Shown here: positions 39,501-50,387 of the stretch, piece by piece
Layout: each line of letters begins with the position of its first letter
How positions within the stretch are numbered: the stretch's first letter is position 1
NCBI RefSeq assembly: GCF_021462225.1
Contig: NC_061812.1
Span: 37,249,175 to 37,313,174, forward strand
DNA: 64,000 nt
Reading direction: 5' to 3'
Source: Girardinichthys multiradiatus
Taxonomy: Eukaryota; Chordata; Actinopteri; Cyprinodontiformes; Goodeidae
The notes under the pieces: generated by a model
The model's input: the letters and a program-made list of their open reading frames with translations, nothing else
The model's database searches: none
Told to the model about the DNA's origin: nothing
Position numbers and translations under genes: made by a program

Positions 39501-42500
39501 GTTAAATCAGATGTTATGACAGGCAAAGCTTTCTTAAGGAAAGCTGTGGGTAAAAGACAGCAAGAAGAAGAGCTTAGTTGGTGTACAATTTCTTCTAGGT
39601 TTTTGTAGTTTATTTGGTGAAATTGGGAAATTTTGTCAAAATCAGTTCTATTGGAGACAGCATTGGTACTGGAGTTGATGTGGATGTGCTGACTGCCCTT
39701 CTGATCTTTTGGGTTTTTTCAGTAAAGAATTTAGCAAATTCATTGAAGGCCCTGGTAGAGTGAAGTTCAGATGCTACAGTTACAGGAGGGTTTATTAACC
39801 TGTCGACCATGGCAAATAATGCACAAACATTGTTAATGTTTTTGCTGATGATCTCAGAAAAGAAAGATTCTCTTGCATTTTTCAGTTGTAGGTTATATCT
39901 GTATAGTCTCTCTAATACAGGTCCTTCTCAAAATATTAGCATATTGTGATAAAGTTCATTATTTTCCATGATGTAATGATGAAAATTTAACATTCATATA
40001 TTTTAGATTCATTGCACACTAACTGAAATATTTCAGGTCTTTTATTGTCTTATTACGGATGATTTTGGCATACAGCTCATGAAAACCCAAAATTCCTATC
40101 TCACAAAATTAGCATATCATTAAAAGGGTCTCTAAACGAGCTATGAACCTAATCATCTGAATCAACGAGTTAACTCTAAACACCTGCAAAAGATTCCTGA
40201 GGCCTTTAAAACTCCCAGCCTGGTTCATCACTCAAAACCCCAATCATGGGTAAGACTGCCGACCTGACTGCTGTCCAGAAGGCCACTATTGACACCCTCA
40301 AGCAAGAGGGTAAGACACAGAAAGAAATTTCTGAACGAATAGGCTGTTCCCAGATTGCTGTATCAAGGCACCTCAGTGGGAAGTCTGTGGGAAGGAAAAA
40401 GTGTGGCAGAAAACGCTGCACAACGAGAAGAGGTGACCGGACCCTGAGGAAGATTGTGGAGAAGGGCCGATTCCAGACCTTGGGGGACCTGCGGAAGCAG
40501 TGGACTGAGTCTGGAGTAGAAACATTCAGAGCCACCGTGCACAGGCGTGTGCAGGAAATGGGCTACAGGTGCCACATTCCCCAGGTCAAGCCACTTTTGA
40601 ACCAGAAACAGCGGCAGAAGTGCCTGACCTGGGCTACAGAGAAGCAGCACTGGACTGTTGCTCAGTGGTCCAAAGTACTTTTTTCGGATGAAAGCAAATT
40701 CTGCATGTCATTCGGAAATCAAGGTGCCAGAGTCTGGAGGAAGACTGGGGAGAAGGAAATGCCAAAATGCCAGAAGTCCAGTGTCAAGTACCCACAGTCA
40801 GTGATGGTCTGGGGTGCCGTGTCAGCTGCTGGTGTTGGTCAACTATGTTTTATCAAGGGCAGGGTCAATGCAGCTAGCTATCAGGAGATTTTGGAGCACT
40901 TCATGCTTCCATCTGCTGAAAAGCTTTATGGAGATGAAGATTTCATTTTTCAGCACGACCTGGCACCTGCTCACAGTGCCAAAACCACTGGTAAATGGTT
41001 TACTGACCATGGTATCCCTGTGCTCAATTGGCCTGCCAACTCTCCTGACCTGAACCCCATAGAGAATCTGTGGGATATTGTGAAGAGAACGTTGAGAGAC
41101 TCAAGACCCAACACTCTGGATGAGCTAAAGGCCGCTATCGAAGCATCCTGGGCCTCCATAAGACCTCAGCAGTGCCACAGGCTGATTGCCTCCATGCCAC
41201 GCCGCATTGAAGCAGTAATTTCTGCAAAAGGATTCCCGACCAAGTATTGAGTGCATAACTGTACATGATTATTTGAAGGTTGACGTTTTTGGTATTAAAA
41301 CACTTTTCTTTTATTGGTCGGAAGAAATATGCTAATTTTGTGAGATAGGAATTTTGGGTTTTCATTAACTGTATGCCAAAATCATCCGTATTAAGACAAT
41401 AAAAGACCTGAAATATTTCAGTTAGTGTGCAATGAATCTAAAATATATGAATGCTAAATTTCCATCATGACATTATGGAAAATAATTAACTTTATCACAA
41501 TATGCTAATATTTTGAGAAGGACCTGTATAGTGAACCTGGAGTCCAGTCTTTCTCCACCTGCGTTCAGCTTTTCAACAATCCTTTTTTTCACTTCTGACT
41601 GGTGGAGCACTTCTCCATTGAGACATTTTCTTCCCAGAAACGACTTTCACTTTAATTGGAGCAATTGAATCAATGATGTCCGAGATTTTAGAACAAAAGT
41701 TATCTACCAGTTCATCTACAGTGTTACAGGGCAAAGTGGAGGTAGAAGAGTAAATCTGGTTAAAGGTTTCAGCAGCACTGTTCTTAAAGATGTGTTTTCC
41801 TATCATGTCTCTTTGGCAAACTGAGTCATTGCAGATGATGCTTTCAAAAATAACAGAAACGAGGTCAGATAGAGCAACATCAGTTACAGACACCTTGGAA
41901 ATGTTTAGACCCTTAGTGATGATCAAGTCCAAAATATGTCCCTGTTTGTGCGTTTGCTGTTTAACATGTTGAGTCAAACCAAAATTTCTAAGAGTGTCAC
42001 CATAGATCTATTGCACTTCTGTCTTCAGGATTGTCCATGTGAATGTTGAAGTCTCCCACAATAATTAAACAGTCATAATAAACACAAATCACAGATAAAA
42101 GCTCATTAAAATCACTGAAAAAGTTTGTTTTGGCTCCCGGCTTGTTCAAACAGAAACCATCTTGCTCTAAGAGTTGTCTTTTTCCCAGAAAATACTGAAG
42201 TTGTCGATGAAGTTCACAGATGTAGTAGCACATGCTTTTTCCAACCATTTATTGATCATCCGAAGTCTCAAAAAAATCTCATCTCCACAGAAAATCAGTG
42301 CAAAGGGTCCGCTGAGAAACACCTTGATATTAAAACCTCCAACTTTATTCAGCAGACGAATTAAATCCTCCTTCAATCCTTCTGATTTTTTCTTAGCCAC
42401 GTCATCCATTTTCTTGCCAGAATATTCTCTGAGATATCAGAGATCATGTTACTGGTACCAATAATAACTTCTGTGTTTTTCTTGTTGCAGAAGTTTTTAA

Positions 42501-45500
42501 TCCCATCCACAGCTGTGTTGCCCACTATTAGGGTTCCTGGTCTGGTGGGGCGCTTTTTCTCTAGCAGCTTAGGAGAAGACTGTTTAGAATGAAGGTTGTT
42601 CTCAAACCTTTTATTGTTCTCAGAAGATGGATAATTTTCCTGGTTTTCATTCTGTAGTGGGGCAAATCTGTTTTGGAGGGGAATTATTTCCAGCTGTCTC
42701 ACTCCTATCGGTTGTTGTGATAGCAGCTCGCTGTCGAAGTCTCCTTTTCCCAGGGGAAACGGGGACATTTGTCTGTAATTCTGGCCATTCTAATTTATGT
42801 AATTGGTGAGATCTTCCAGTGAGTCGTCTACCTTGATTTTTTGGGCACGCGCCTAAAACATGCCAGTAGGTTTATTCTCAGTGTTTTGATTGCCGGCTGA
42901 GTTGTTGAGCTGACTGTCACTGTTTGGGATCACAGGCAGAGTTGAATCATCGCTGTACCCCATATTCACCTCCACATTCACTTCTAGTCGATGGATTTTC
43001 ATCTCCAAAACAGCCAATTTCTGTAAAGGTTTGTCGAAGTCTTCTATGGTGAAGGGAGGCATCTTTTGCTGATTAGCTGGCGACAAAATGTTCTTCTTTC
43101 GGGTTCGTTTATAAAAACATCAAAATCCTTTAGGAAAAAAATCAAAATAACTATAATCCTTGGGAGTCACTGGTAAGAAGTAGTTTTAGTCCAATATTTC
43201 CGTAATTTTGGCTAAGAGATAAAAAGTTAGGAGTAAAAGAATGCAAGCAAGCAGGGAGCTTAGGAGAAAAGCGTCTAAGCAGGCAGAGAGGCGGAAGCGT
43301 AAGTAATGTTCTATTTAGAAAAAGCAGTTTTGGGCAGTTGTCGTTTTCTGTGAGAGCATCACACACCTGAACCTCTGCTCATGTTAATCACTATGCATTG
43401 CCCCATTAAATCTTTTTTTTAAATGACCGGCAGCCATTTCCTCTTATACTCCAGCTTAATTCTGATGTGACTATGCTGTGACAAAACTACAAGCTCCATG
43501 ATGCAGGGCAGCAATAAAGCGTGTGGAAAGGATTCTGCTTGTCAAACCGGCTTAGTGTGTTTAGGCAATAAAATCAAATAATTGCTGTTACCTCCAGCTC
43601 CTTCATCATAGAAAAGTGTATTTCAATAGTCGGCTAAAACCCCTTGTCTTTAACTTTCATGAAGCTTACTGTATACTTTCACATTTGGTTGGTTCAAAGT
43701 AGGACCAAAGACATCATGTCGAGTGAGCTGCATGGTGAGTTGAGAAGTGTTTATTGATAAAATATAAGACAGGTCCGGGTGGCAAAACAGGTAACAGACT
43801 GGGTAACATACATGGTTGTTAACCGGAAGAACCAGTGAGAAACAATGAAAACCAGGAAGCTAATATACTGAGGGAAGTGGAGTATGAACCAATGAACTGG
43901 GAGACAGGCTGATCAGAAGTAATATGGAGCAGCTGTGATAGAGGCACTGAGGGAAGGTTAACATGAAGATTAACATGACTGCAGGGAGATAACAGAAAAA
44001 CATCTAAACAACAATGATTAAACTACAGAACAAAAACAAGGGGGACCAGATCTATAAGGAACTATAAATAAATACACCTAACAGAACTCTAGGAAGCAAC
44101 ACCACCTAAACAGGAGGAATCTAATACTTAAATGAACAGAAAAGCACCTGGTTGAGCAGGCAGTAAACAAAACACAACACTGACACTGGCTGAGAAGAAG
44201 GAAATAAATAAAACACAAACTCAAAAACCTAACAGTGGCAGATTGTGACATATACAGGAGGAGTTAAAGTTAAAATTACTCAAGTTACATCAATTTATTT
44301 TTTTATTTTCTAACATTTTTTCATGATTCATGTTGGCTTAAAATTGTATACTTTTGATCACAATTAAAAGGTCTTGCAAAGTCAGAAATTTAACTTACTA
44401 AAATTCAGTTTTAAACACACTTTATTAAATTGGTATTGTTGTAATGGTCTTATTTAGTACATGGATTTTCTCAGATATTGCATATAATTTAAAACTTAAT
44501 GTCTGTTATTCTTTTATGTTTGTGTCTCTTTAGAACTTGTGAAGAAAGAGCTGTTTGTATTGGCCCAGAGGAGCTTGGTTGGCCTGCCTAACCTTATCAG
44601 AACAGCTAAGGTATTGTCTTACATTGTTCTTTTGTGTTGTAGATCAAAGTTTAGAATACTTTCAGACAATATTGTAAATAGAAAAATTGTATTTGATAGA
44701 TTTGGGTAATTTAAAAAAGCTGGTATAACAATTAAGCAGTAAATGAAGCACATGCACTCCATACACCTGTACTTAGTTCTCCTCTTGAAACTGGAATATG
44801 CCTGTACCAAAAGGGAAATTCACTGATGTAATGACCAGGCCAATTAGTGTATTCAGTCAGCTGACCTCATTATTTGGGAACACAATGTTGCTGAACCTAG
44901 AACTGACCAACAGCAGCAACCCCAGACCATAGCACTGCCCCCACAGGCTTGCAAATTAGGCACTTGGCACCATGGGTGCCTCACTTAATGTGCCTCTTTT
45001 CTTACCCTGATGCGTCCATCAATGTGGAACAGGTCAAATCTGGACTCATCACACCATATGACCTTCCTTCATTGCTCCAGACTCCAATATTTATGCTCCC
45101 TTGCAAACTAACGCTTTTTTTTTCTGATTAGCCTTACTAATCAGTGGTTTTCCTTAGGCTACAAAGCTGTTTAGTCCCAATCCGTTGAGATTCCTTCAGA
45201 TTGTGGGTGTGGAAATGCTATTACTTTCACTATTGAACATAGCAAAGCATTTGATTTCACCAAATATTTAGGCAATTGCTGATCACAATCATTTAATGTT
45301 TTTTTTCCAATCGGTTTTGTTCTACGAAACACCAAAGGACAGTATAAAGGGAAGTTTTAGTTTCAGTAAACTCTAGTACAACTAGCTAAGCCCATATAGA
45401 CCTAACAAACATGTTAAATAATAAATAACTAATTTGTGAAAAGAAAAAAAAGCTATTGAGAATGGAGAGTGGGGGCCACATGAGCAAGTTTCTTTGTATT

Positions 45501-47528
45501 TCTTTATGTTACTGTGTACAAAACAAATTACCGTTTGTTTGCACTTTGAGCAAGGATGGGTTACTTTAGATGTGGACTACATGAGTACCTTTACGTGACT
45601 TTGACGGGTGTAGGGTGGGGTGATACTAGGATTATTTCTATTCTTTGACTTTACCTTCTAGATGAGTGAACAACATATCTACAGAAAATCTTACATGTGT
45701 TTCAGATGAAGATCGAAACCATCACCAACGACAAGGAAGCCTTGGCAGAGTCCATGCTGCAGACCCAGTTTAGGATGGAGCTGATTGTTTACACTCAGGA
45801 CTGCAGATACAGCAAGAAGTTAGGGAAGAGGAAGAGAGAAGAAGGCTTAATTAATGATACTGGGGCCAACCTGAAGGAGATGATGAGACATCTGCAGTCT
45901 TATTACCAAGTGAGTTTTACTTAAGGTTGCTGCTCATTTAATGGGTACACATATCATTTTATTAACTGTTGAAAACAGGCATTTACATACACTGTACGCA
46001 ACGATACATAGAGATTTTTCTCACTGTCTGACATTAATTCAGACTAAACATTTCCTGATTTAGGTTAGTTAGGATTACTAAGATTGGATACACTATATTG
46101 CCAAAGGTATTGGGTCACACCACCAAATCACTGAATTCCAGTGTTACAATTACTTCCATGGTTGCAGATGTATAAAGTTTGGTGTGGAGAAACTTGACTG
46201 GTCTGCAAAGAGTCCTGACCTCAACCTTCTTGAACACCTTTGGGATGAATTAAATTGGGCATTTGCCCATACTGCGCCCCACTCAGATACTACATTAAAC
46301 TTAAGAAAGTCAATTAAATGTATTCACTTGAAAAATTGGTACTTTTAAAATGCAGTAAAATAACACTGCATTTTGTGAGGATTACATTTATATCAATATT
46401 GTGATTGTGTTCCACTTCTCTGTTTCTCTGTTCTTTTCCTGCATTACAATCTTAACATACTGCTTCAACAGGCGGTAACTTGGTTAAGAAAGCTACTATA
46501 ATGTCTTGATAGCAAGATTTATTTTTATTTTTTTTCTAAAAATATATTCATGGCTGGGCACATGCAACTTAAGACTTTTACTACTTCCACTTAATAATTA
46601 ATATTTAATCATTTCTTTCCTAACATATTTCAGCACAGTTTTAGTGAATCATTAGGAAAAAAATGTACAGAAAAGGTTGTTGTCCTGCTTTAAAAACTTT
46701 GCTTGAAACGTCGTAAAATGTAGCTGTGATATGAATAGCTCACTTCTACACTAAAAGACAGAAGATACAACAGCAAGCACAATCTCTCTTTTACTGTGAA
46801 CATCATTTTAAAGGGTAAACAAACAAAAAAAACCAGATTGTTAGGAAAAACACATTTGTTAGACCAACAAAAAATTGACCTGACAGCAGACCAACAAAAG
46901 TAGAGTTTAGTCAGGGCCTCGAATACCGATCATTAGAAAAAGCCCTGGTCAGGACCCAGTGTAGATACCTGGAATAGAATTAGGTCTGGTAGTTTGAAGC
47001 ATCAGGAAATATGCTTGTTAAAAACAAGTAGAATCCATTTGATACCAGTACTTTAAAATGCTTTTTTTTTTTTTTTTACAATCCCAAAAGACCAGTGTCT
47101 GTCAGATCAGAATGTCATGAAGAATTTACAATCATAAAACACTTGAGACAATTCCAAAGAGACACTTATGCAAGTTCAAGCTCCCAGGCCAAGAAGCAGG
47201 ATGCTATGCTCCTATGATATTTAACAGCTACATCGTACACCACTACTTTTTTCTCTGTATACCACAGATTGCTGGTCAACGTCTGGCCGACCAGATCCCC
47301 CTTGTGATCCAGTACCAGATGCTGCAGGAGTCTGCCGTTCAGCTGCAGAGGGAGATGCTGCAGATGCTTCAAGACAAGGAGAAAATGGAGCTGCTGCTGC
47401 AAGAGGACGGAGGCATTAAAGACCACAGAATCCTCCTGCACAACTCCATCAAACGTCTCTCCAAGGCACGCATTCTGCTAAGTGAATTCAGCATGAACAT
47501 ATACGACTTCAGTACAACACAAGTCTAG
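24727..47528 (+). CDS. mx: Interferon-induced Mx dynamin-like GTPase
   Basis: There are twelve coding exons: 24727-24913, 31599-31736, 31837-31991, 32197-32335, 32417-32615, 32709-32787, 32871-32993, 33069-33211, 33341-33499, 44534-44610, 45706-45909 and 47268-47528. Together they give about 620 codons, the usual fish Mx length. Mx proteins form GTP-driven oligomers that block viruses. The GTPase has its P-loop GDQSSGKSS in exon 1, the dynamin signature LPRGSGIVTR across exons 1-2, DLPG in exon 3, TKPD in exon 5 and KCRGQ (G5) also in exon 5. The stalk carries [15 protein letters not shown] (exon 9). A lysine/arginine-rich NLS-like loop lies in exon 11, and the C-terminal effector helix in exon 12. 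Exon 8 as printed has five A's at 33180-33184 where the family frame needs four, giving a premature stop. The intron after exon 8 appears to use a GC donor. The frame break may be a sequencing error or a real lesion. Confidence 0.93.
24914..25968. other. Mx intron 1, left part
   Basis: AT-rich sequence with no recognised gene or element. Confidence 0.5.
25969..26439 (-). CDS. Unrecognised 156-aa open frame in mx intron 1
   Basis: This - strand frame starts with a hydrophobic segment that could be a signal or anchor. It continues as a predicted helical, glutamine- and glutamate-rich chain with heptad-like leucines (last 50 residues [23 protein letters not shown]). I recognise no family. Two imperfect tandem copies of a 60-75-bp segment lie directly upstream (26436-26575), and a good splice-donor-like GGTAAG is present there on the - strand. 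It could be part of a spliced transposon gene or retrocopy. Real expression is uncertain. Confidence 0.35.
   Translation of the reverse strand: MFWVVIALSLCILADMDKISQAAAGAVSQEDSTGMQAQEAIGALILLSSEKRKGLNDYSIEQCEARIQELLQVIKNAPKERQVTDVLGQLNLLYQPRVRLEVDQCVNLQFMLNNTFQTADATRCELLEVEEKLEAVELRARRLEVAEHSLNTPPSP
26584..27560 (+). mobile_element. Tc1-like element of a second family, 3'-truncated
   Basis: The left tip starts with the motif CAGGGGTTGGACAATGAAAC. A transposase frame follows, and the element ends in a (TA)n microsatellite instead of a right inverted repeat. Confidence 0.8.
26675..27560 (+). pseudogene. Tc1-like transposase, truncated
   Basis: An open frame runs to 27529 and encodes the N-terminal helix-turn-helix region (methionine at about 26768 starts [11 protein letters not shown]), the first catalytic D in FSDEST and the second in [10 protein letters not shown] frame break lies near 27510: the sequence continuing as DWFDEHE is in another frame. 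The segment with the catalytic glutamate is missing, replaced by the TA repeat near 27560. Not functional. Confidence 0.85.
27561..28299. other. Mx intron 1, non-coding
   Basis: A (TA)n microsatellite to about 27605 is followed by sequence without recognised features. It may include the flank of the gypsy element. Confidence 0.4.
28300..30900 (-). mobile_element. Decayed Ty3/gypsy retrotransposon pol region
   Basis: The - strand carries pieces in the order protease/RT start (30680-30880), RT fingers with [17 protein letters not shown] (30465-30740), RT palm ISDD and connection (29922-30350), and integrase (28872-29261). The integrase has a CHGCQ zinc motif and a DLLGPLP catalytic segment. 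The integrase C-terminal part follows at 28511-28789. Several frame breaks separate them, and no LTR pair was found. Confidence 0.8.
30901..31598. other. Mx intron 1, right end
   Basis: Nothing recognised. It ends at the acceptor before exon 2. Confidence 0.5.
33212..33340 (+). other. Mx intron 8 with GC-AG borders
   Basis: The exon frame on both sides joins only if the donor is GC (TGCAAGT at 33211-33217). No GT donor restores the conserved FN-x-x-I segment. GC-AG introns are a known minor class, and this donor has a strong AAGT continuation. Confidence 0.6.
33745..34760 (-). mobile_element. L2-type LINE, 3' fragment
   Basis: The - strand translation shows a broken reverse-transcriptase C-terminal part (RIDYCNGLL- and LHWLPV-like segments near 34300-34700). 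It ends toward 33750 with the usual TCAATCAATCAAACTTTAT-type tail. Many stops. Confidence 0.6.
34761..35765. other. Mx intron 9, non-coding
   Basis: No recognised gene or repeat. Confidence 0.4.
35766..36050. mobile_element. Tc1-like fragment with CACTACCGGTCAAAGG end
   Basis: The terminal motif of a common fish Tc1-like family is followed by a degenerate piece of the reversed transposase (around 35950-36040). Confidence 0.55.
36440..37200 (+). mobile_element. LINE reverse-transcriptase fragment
   Basis: The + strand frames show [10 protein letters not shown] near 36515, [15 protein letters not shown] near 36600 and [17 protein letters not shown] near 36830, i.e. RT motifs 4-6 of a CR1/L2-like LINE with frameshifts. 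Confidence 0.7.
38177..38885 (+). mobile_element. 5'-truncated Rex/RTE-type LINE inserted in the L2
   Basis: A + strand frame has [38 protein letters not shown] and a C-terminal LLPPRPGPG end, typical of a fish non-LTR element 3' end. The copies AGCTGTGTCGT at 38166-38176 and AGCTGTGTGTCGT at 38886-38898 are a target duplication. The exact family is uncertain. Confidence 0.75.
39918..41526 (+). mobile_element. Tc1/mariner element, copy C (full length)
   Basis: This 1609-bp element, flanked by TA at 39916-39917 and 41527-41528, has CAGGTCCTTCTCAAAATATT ends and inverted repeats of about 200 bp. Inserted into the L2 LINE, hence younger than it. Confidence 0.95.
40246..41250 (+). CDS. Tc1-type DD34E transposase, copy C
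   Basis: An intact 334-residue transposase, co-linear with copy A. The triad D148, D238 and E273 is present, as is the N-terminal helix-turn-helix with [11 protein letters not shown]. Unlike copy A, this element also keeps the consensus CAGGTCC tip at both ends, which makes it the best candidate for a mobile copy in this window. It lies inside mx intron 9 in the same orientation as mx. Confidence 0.95.
   Translation: MGKTADLTAVQKATIDTLKQEGKTQKEISERIGCSQIAVSRHLSGKSVGRKKCGRKRCTTRRGDRTLRKIVEKGRFQTLGDLRKQWTESGVETFRATVHRRVQEMGYRCHIPQVKPLLNQKQRQKCLTWATEKQHWTVAQWSKVLFSDESKFCMSFGNQGARVWRKTGEKEMPKCQKSSVKYPQSVMVWGAVSAAGVGQLCFIKGRVNAASYQEILEHFMLPSAEKLYGDEDFIFQHDLAPAHSAKTTGKWFTDHGIPVLNWPANSPDLNPIENLWDIVKRTLRDSRPNTLDELKAAIEASWASIRPQQCHRLIASMPRRIEAVISAKGFPTKY
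43700..44250 (-). repeat. Possible gypsy solo LTR
   Basis: On the - strand it begins TGTCACAATCTGCCA, similar to the TGTCAGGATCTGCCA start of the LTR at 18214, and it has a poly(A)-like signal near 43750. The other end and a target duplication are not clear. Confidence 0.35.
44790..45310 (-). mobile_element. Tc1-like relic
   Basis: The - strand gives a [14 protein letters not shown] segment near 45040, the first catalytic region of a Tc1 transposase, in heavily mutated sequence within mx intron 10. Confidence 0.6.
46085..46270 (+). mobile_element. Tc1-like miniature relic
   Basis: The sequence begins TACACTATATTGCCAAAGGT, a common fish Tc1-type end. It is followed by a residual [19 protein letters not shown] coding piece near 46190-46250. 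Confidence 0.65.
46271..47267. other. Mx intron 11, right part
   Basis: AT-rich sequence with a T-run near 47065. Nothing recognised. Confidence 0.5.
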
Positions 47529-47837
47529 TATGTTGCATGAAATGAGAAATTTGACTTGAAAAGTTTCTCTAAGATAAATTGGCTAAAAAAAGCTTGGTCA
47601 GTTAACATGCTTTCCATGGGGCTAAATGTTTTGTTTTTAGAATTTAACAGAATGTTCTTAGAAGTATAAGGAACCTTTTTTATTGTGATATTTATAAGGT
47701 TTTTTGCTCAGTAAGCTTGCGTGTCTGATTTGACCTTATTCTAGAACAAGTAGTTATTTTCAATGTATTTCCTTTAGCTTTTTTAACTCGTCTTTTGTGT
47801 TATATGAAACTTTTGTTCCAATGTAAGGGTAGAATTA

Positions 47838-47852
47838 AATAAAGCAAATAAA
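47838..47852 (+). terminator. Poly(A) signals of mx
   Basis: AATAAA at 47838-47843 and 47847-47852 lie about 310 bases after the mx stop. Confidence 0.65.
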
Positions 47853-48064
47853 GAAGGGCTGAAATCGTTAATTTTTTGCTGTACTACTTTTTTTAAGTAG
47901 TAGTAGGAGTTACAATCTTCATCTCTCAGCAGAGACAGGCTTCTGCTGTTTGCAGAAGTGTTATCTTTGTTTTCAGGCAGCTGCATCTCTGTGTCAAGGT
48001 CGTTTCACAAAGCTGAAATTTAACTTCTCTCAAAGAGGAAAAATCAAGAATGCACACAATCTGA

Positions 48065-49421
48065 GCCAAGTATGGAATTATTGTCATGCAACATATAAAC
48101 AAACATTCATTCCAACAAAACAAACACAAAACATCAAAGACAGACAAATGGCCAAATTTGAAACTTCAAGAATTCAAAAAAATTTTTAACAATCTCTTTT
48201 CAGATTCACTGATGCTGAAACCTTTTGCCAATTCTTTGTACCGTAACTCTGTAATAATAATAACTACAATCCTGAGAGTTATTGTTATAATTCTCTTTTT
48301 GTTTGGCTCAATTTGATCGCAGCTGCATTCAAGAATTTCTCTGCTCAGGTTAAATGCAAAGAAGTATTTTAAGCCGGCATTGACATTTTTATATGGTATA
48401 CCCAAACAAAACAAAAACTGCAGTGTTTGACTTAATCAGAAATTAAGATAAGAAGCTTGACTCCAAACTGGACTTTTTTCCACATAGTGTTTCAAAGGGA
48501 AAACACATAATTTTCCTTAATTTGGCTATTTAAATTTTGAGAGTTGGGGAGAAAATTATTACTAGAACCCCTCTTTAATAATCCAAATGCTGATAAATGT
48601 TCCAATATTTTATTATTTAATAATCTGAAATTACCTTGTGTACCTTTGTACTCCTATGTATTCTTTTAATCTTTAAACCCTAAGAAATCAAACATGGAGC
48701 CTTTATTTCTTTTCTTTTCCTAAAATGAAGGATTATCTTTATTCCGTTATAAAAATCCTGACCTTGGTTCCAAAAGAAAACTCTTCAACACCAATCTGTG
48801 TCCCCCGGAGTAGAAATTTTGAGTATTATTGCATTTCAAAACCACCAAATGACTGGAAAACCCTCATTGGCTTAGATCTATTTTAATAGGTAATCGGTCT
48901 ACCTTTAATTAAATATTATAATTTTATGGACCCAAAATCTATGGCTTGTGGGCTTCAGGAGTCCAGGAACCACAGGTTGAGTACTACTGCATTGAACAAT
49001 GATGTTAGCTCTCTTGAAGGATTGGCTGAATATCCCCAGACCTGTTGGTGTATTATTTCTTTTTAGACAATAATCAGATTTAAAATCACTAGTTCACAGC
49101 TCCTAATTTACCGCAGATCATACTTGCTCCTAACCCAGTTCATAAGAAGCTTCAGACAAACATTATGCTAAAAAGCCAAAAACAAACAAAAAACACAGAT
49201 CTGTTTTAAAATAAAGAAAACGCATGCTTAAAAAATTTGGTACTGTGGTGGAAAATAACTCCACAGTTCTGAAAGCCTTTTCTATGCAGTCTTTTAGGAA
49301 ACATGAGATTAGTTTAATTTTTGTGTGGTACCACTGTCCAATCAGAATCTTTCTTACCTTCAAAAATAACCCAATTTTTTCCATTCTCATTTTAAAGGTT
49401 TGTTTTACCAAGGAAAATGTG
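48065..49421 (+). repeat. Left arm of a large inverted repeat
   Basis: This arm matches the reverse complement of about 52845-54400 over nearly its whole length. Small indels and substitutions are present. The homology ends sharply at 49421. No long reading frame is visible in it. Confidence 0.85.
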
Positions 49422-49753
49422 TTCATGTTTTATGCAACTTCTATCTATTATTGGAGTGCACTAAATGCGCTCCAGTTTCTAACTAGTCTTGCTGAATTAT
49501 CCTATTCAGCTCATAGGTTATCATGCTGGTCTTGTTACAAATGTTATTTATAACTCACACTCACACTCTAAGTGTTACTGATCTCACAGGCTCACAGCCT
49601 GCTCATAGCTTCACGGGACTTTTGACTATGTGTTTTAAAGTTTTACCATATCTGTAATCTGGTTTTATTGAGACAGAACTCAAATAAAACACAGCATTCA
49701 AACCTTTGTGTTTGGGTCTTAGCTTTCTGACTCCAGAATACAATGAACAACGT
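49422..49753. other. Non-coding segment between inverted-repeat arm and motif array
   Basis: It holds an AATAAAACACAGC poly(A)-like signal near 49684. Nothing else is clear. Confidence 0.4.
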
Positions 49754-50130
49754 AGGGATTTTAACCCTATTTTAAGGACTCTAACCTTCTTTTACTGGTT
49801 TATGGGGACTCGAACCCCGCAGAAGGACTCTAACTTTCTGTTCTTTATAGTTTCCCACACTAAGGGACTTCAACCCAGCAAAATCATGAATTCTCGTCAG
49901 AAAACATGTGGAGCCGCCAAACTCAGGAAATACACACGCACACGGGCCTCGAACCCTTACTCAGAAGGACTCGAACCCTCAAGGGGACTTTAACCCCAGA
50001 ATTTGTAGTATCTCAACTACAGGCCTCTAACCCTTTGGGCCTTTAACCCTTATTCAGAAGGACCTTTAACCCTTTGGGCCTTTAACCCTTATTCAGAAGG
50101 GCCTTTAACCCTTTGGGCCTCTAACCCTTT
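49754..50130 (-). repeat. Array of about 14 tRNA B-box-like motifs
   Basis: On the - strand a motif close to GGGTTCGAGTCC or GGGTTAAAGGCC recurs about 14 times with irregular spacing (about 20-80 bases). On the + strand it reads GGACTCGAACCC, GGCCTTTAACCC and so on, for example at 49807, 49967, 50038 and 50119. The motif equals the T-arm/B-box consensus of tRNA genes. The array lies just inside a primer-binding-site-like sequence, so it may be the leader of a retroelement. Confidence 0.7.
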
Positions 50131-50364
50131 TACAGTACCATAATGCATTACTTTACACGTGTTAAATTTAGCAGAACATTTCACTTACTCAGACATCTGA
50201 CACCAAGAATTTAGGCCTATCGACAATGCCAAAACAGCAGAGTTCGTTTAAACAGGTTTCTGCTGACCTCGTTTCTGCTTACCTCATAAGAAGTGCGGGG
50301 GTACCCCGGTGTCAGAGTCTTTTGGTGAAGTTCTGATTTAGCCGAAAGTCCTCGCTTTTCCCAA

Positions 50365-50387
50365 ATCACGTCGGGGTCACCAAAAAT
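50365..50387 (-). other. Primer-binding-site-like sequence of a - strand LTR element
   Basis: The - strand reads CAACA followed by TTTTTGGTGACCCCGACGTG. An LTR end (CA) followed by TGG and a tRNA-3'-like sequence is the usual LTR and PBS order. The LTR would extend right from 50388, but its other end was not found. Confidence 0.45.

Larger units (their letters stand above)
37205..43380 (-). mobile_element. Long L2-type LINE carrying two nested insertions
   Basis: Read on the - strand, the element runs from a 5' region (43090-43380), through ORF1-like frames (42373-43086) and an endonuclease part (41573-42248), to the RT. The RT has [21 protein letters not shown] and HNYADD (38900-39526). The C-terminal RT segments follow (37454-38115), ending in a 3' tail near 37205. 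Tc1 copy C (39918-41526) interrupts the region between endonuclease and RT, and a Rex/RTE-like fragment (about 38177-38885) interrupts just after the YADD box. Outside these insertions it still has several frame breaks, so it is inactive. Confidence 0.8.

Noticed and set aside
49754..50130. CRISPR-like repeat array
   Set aside because: Repeat spacing is irregular, repeats are only about 12 bases, and the context is vertebrate. The B-box-like interpretation fits better.
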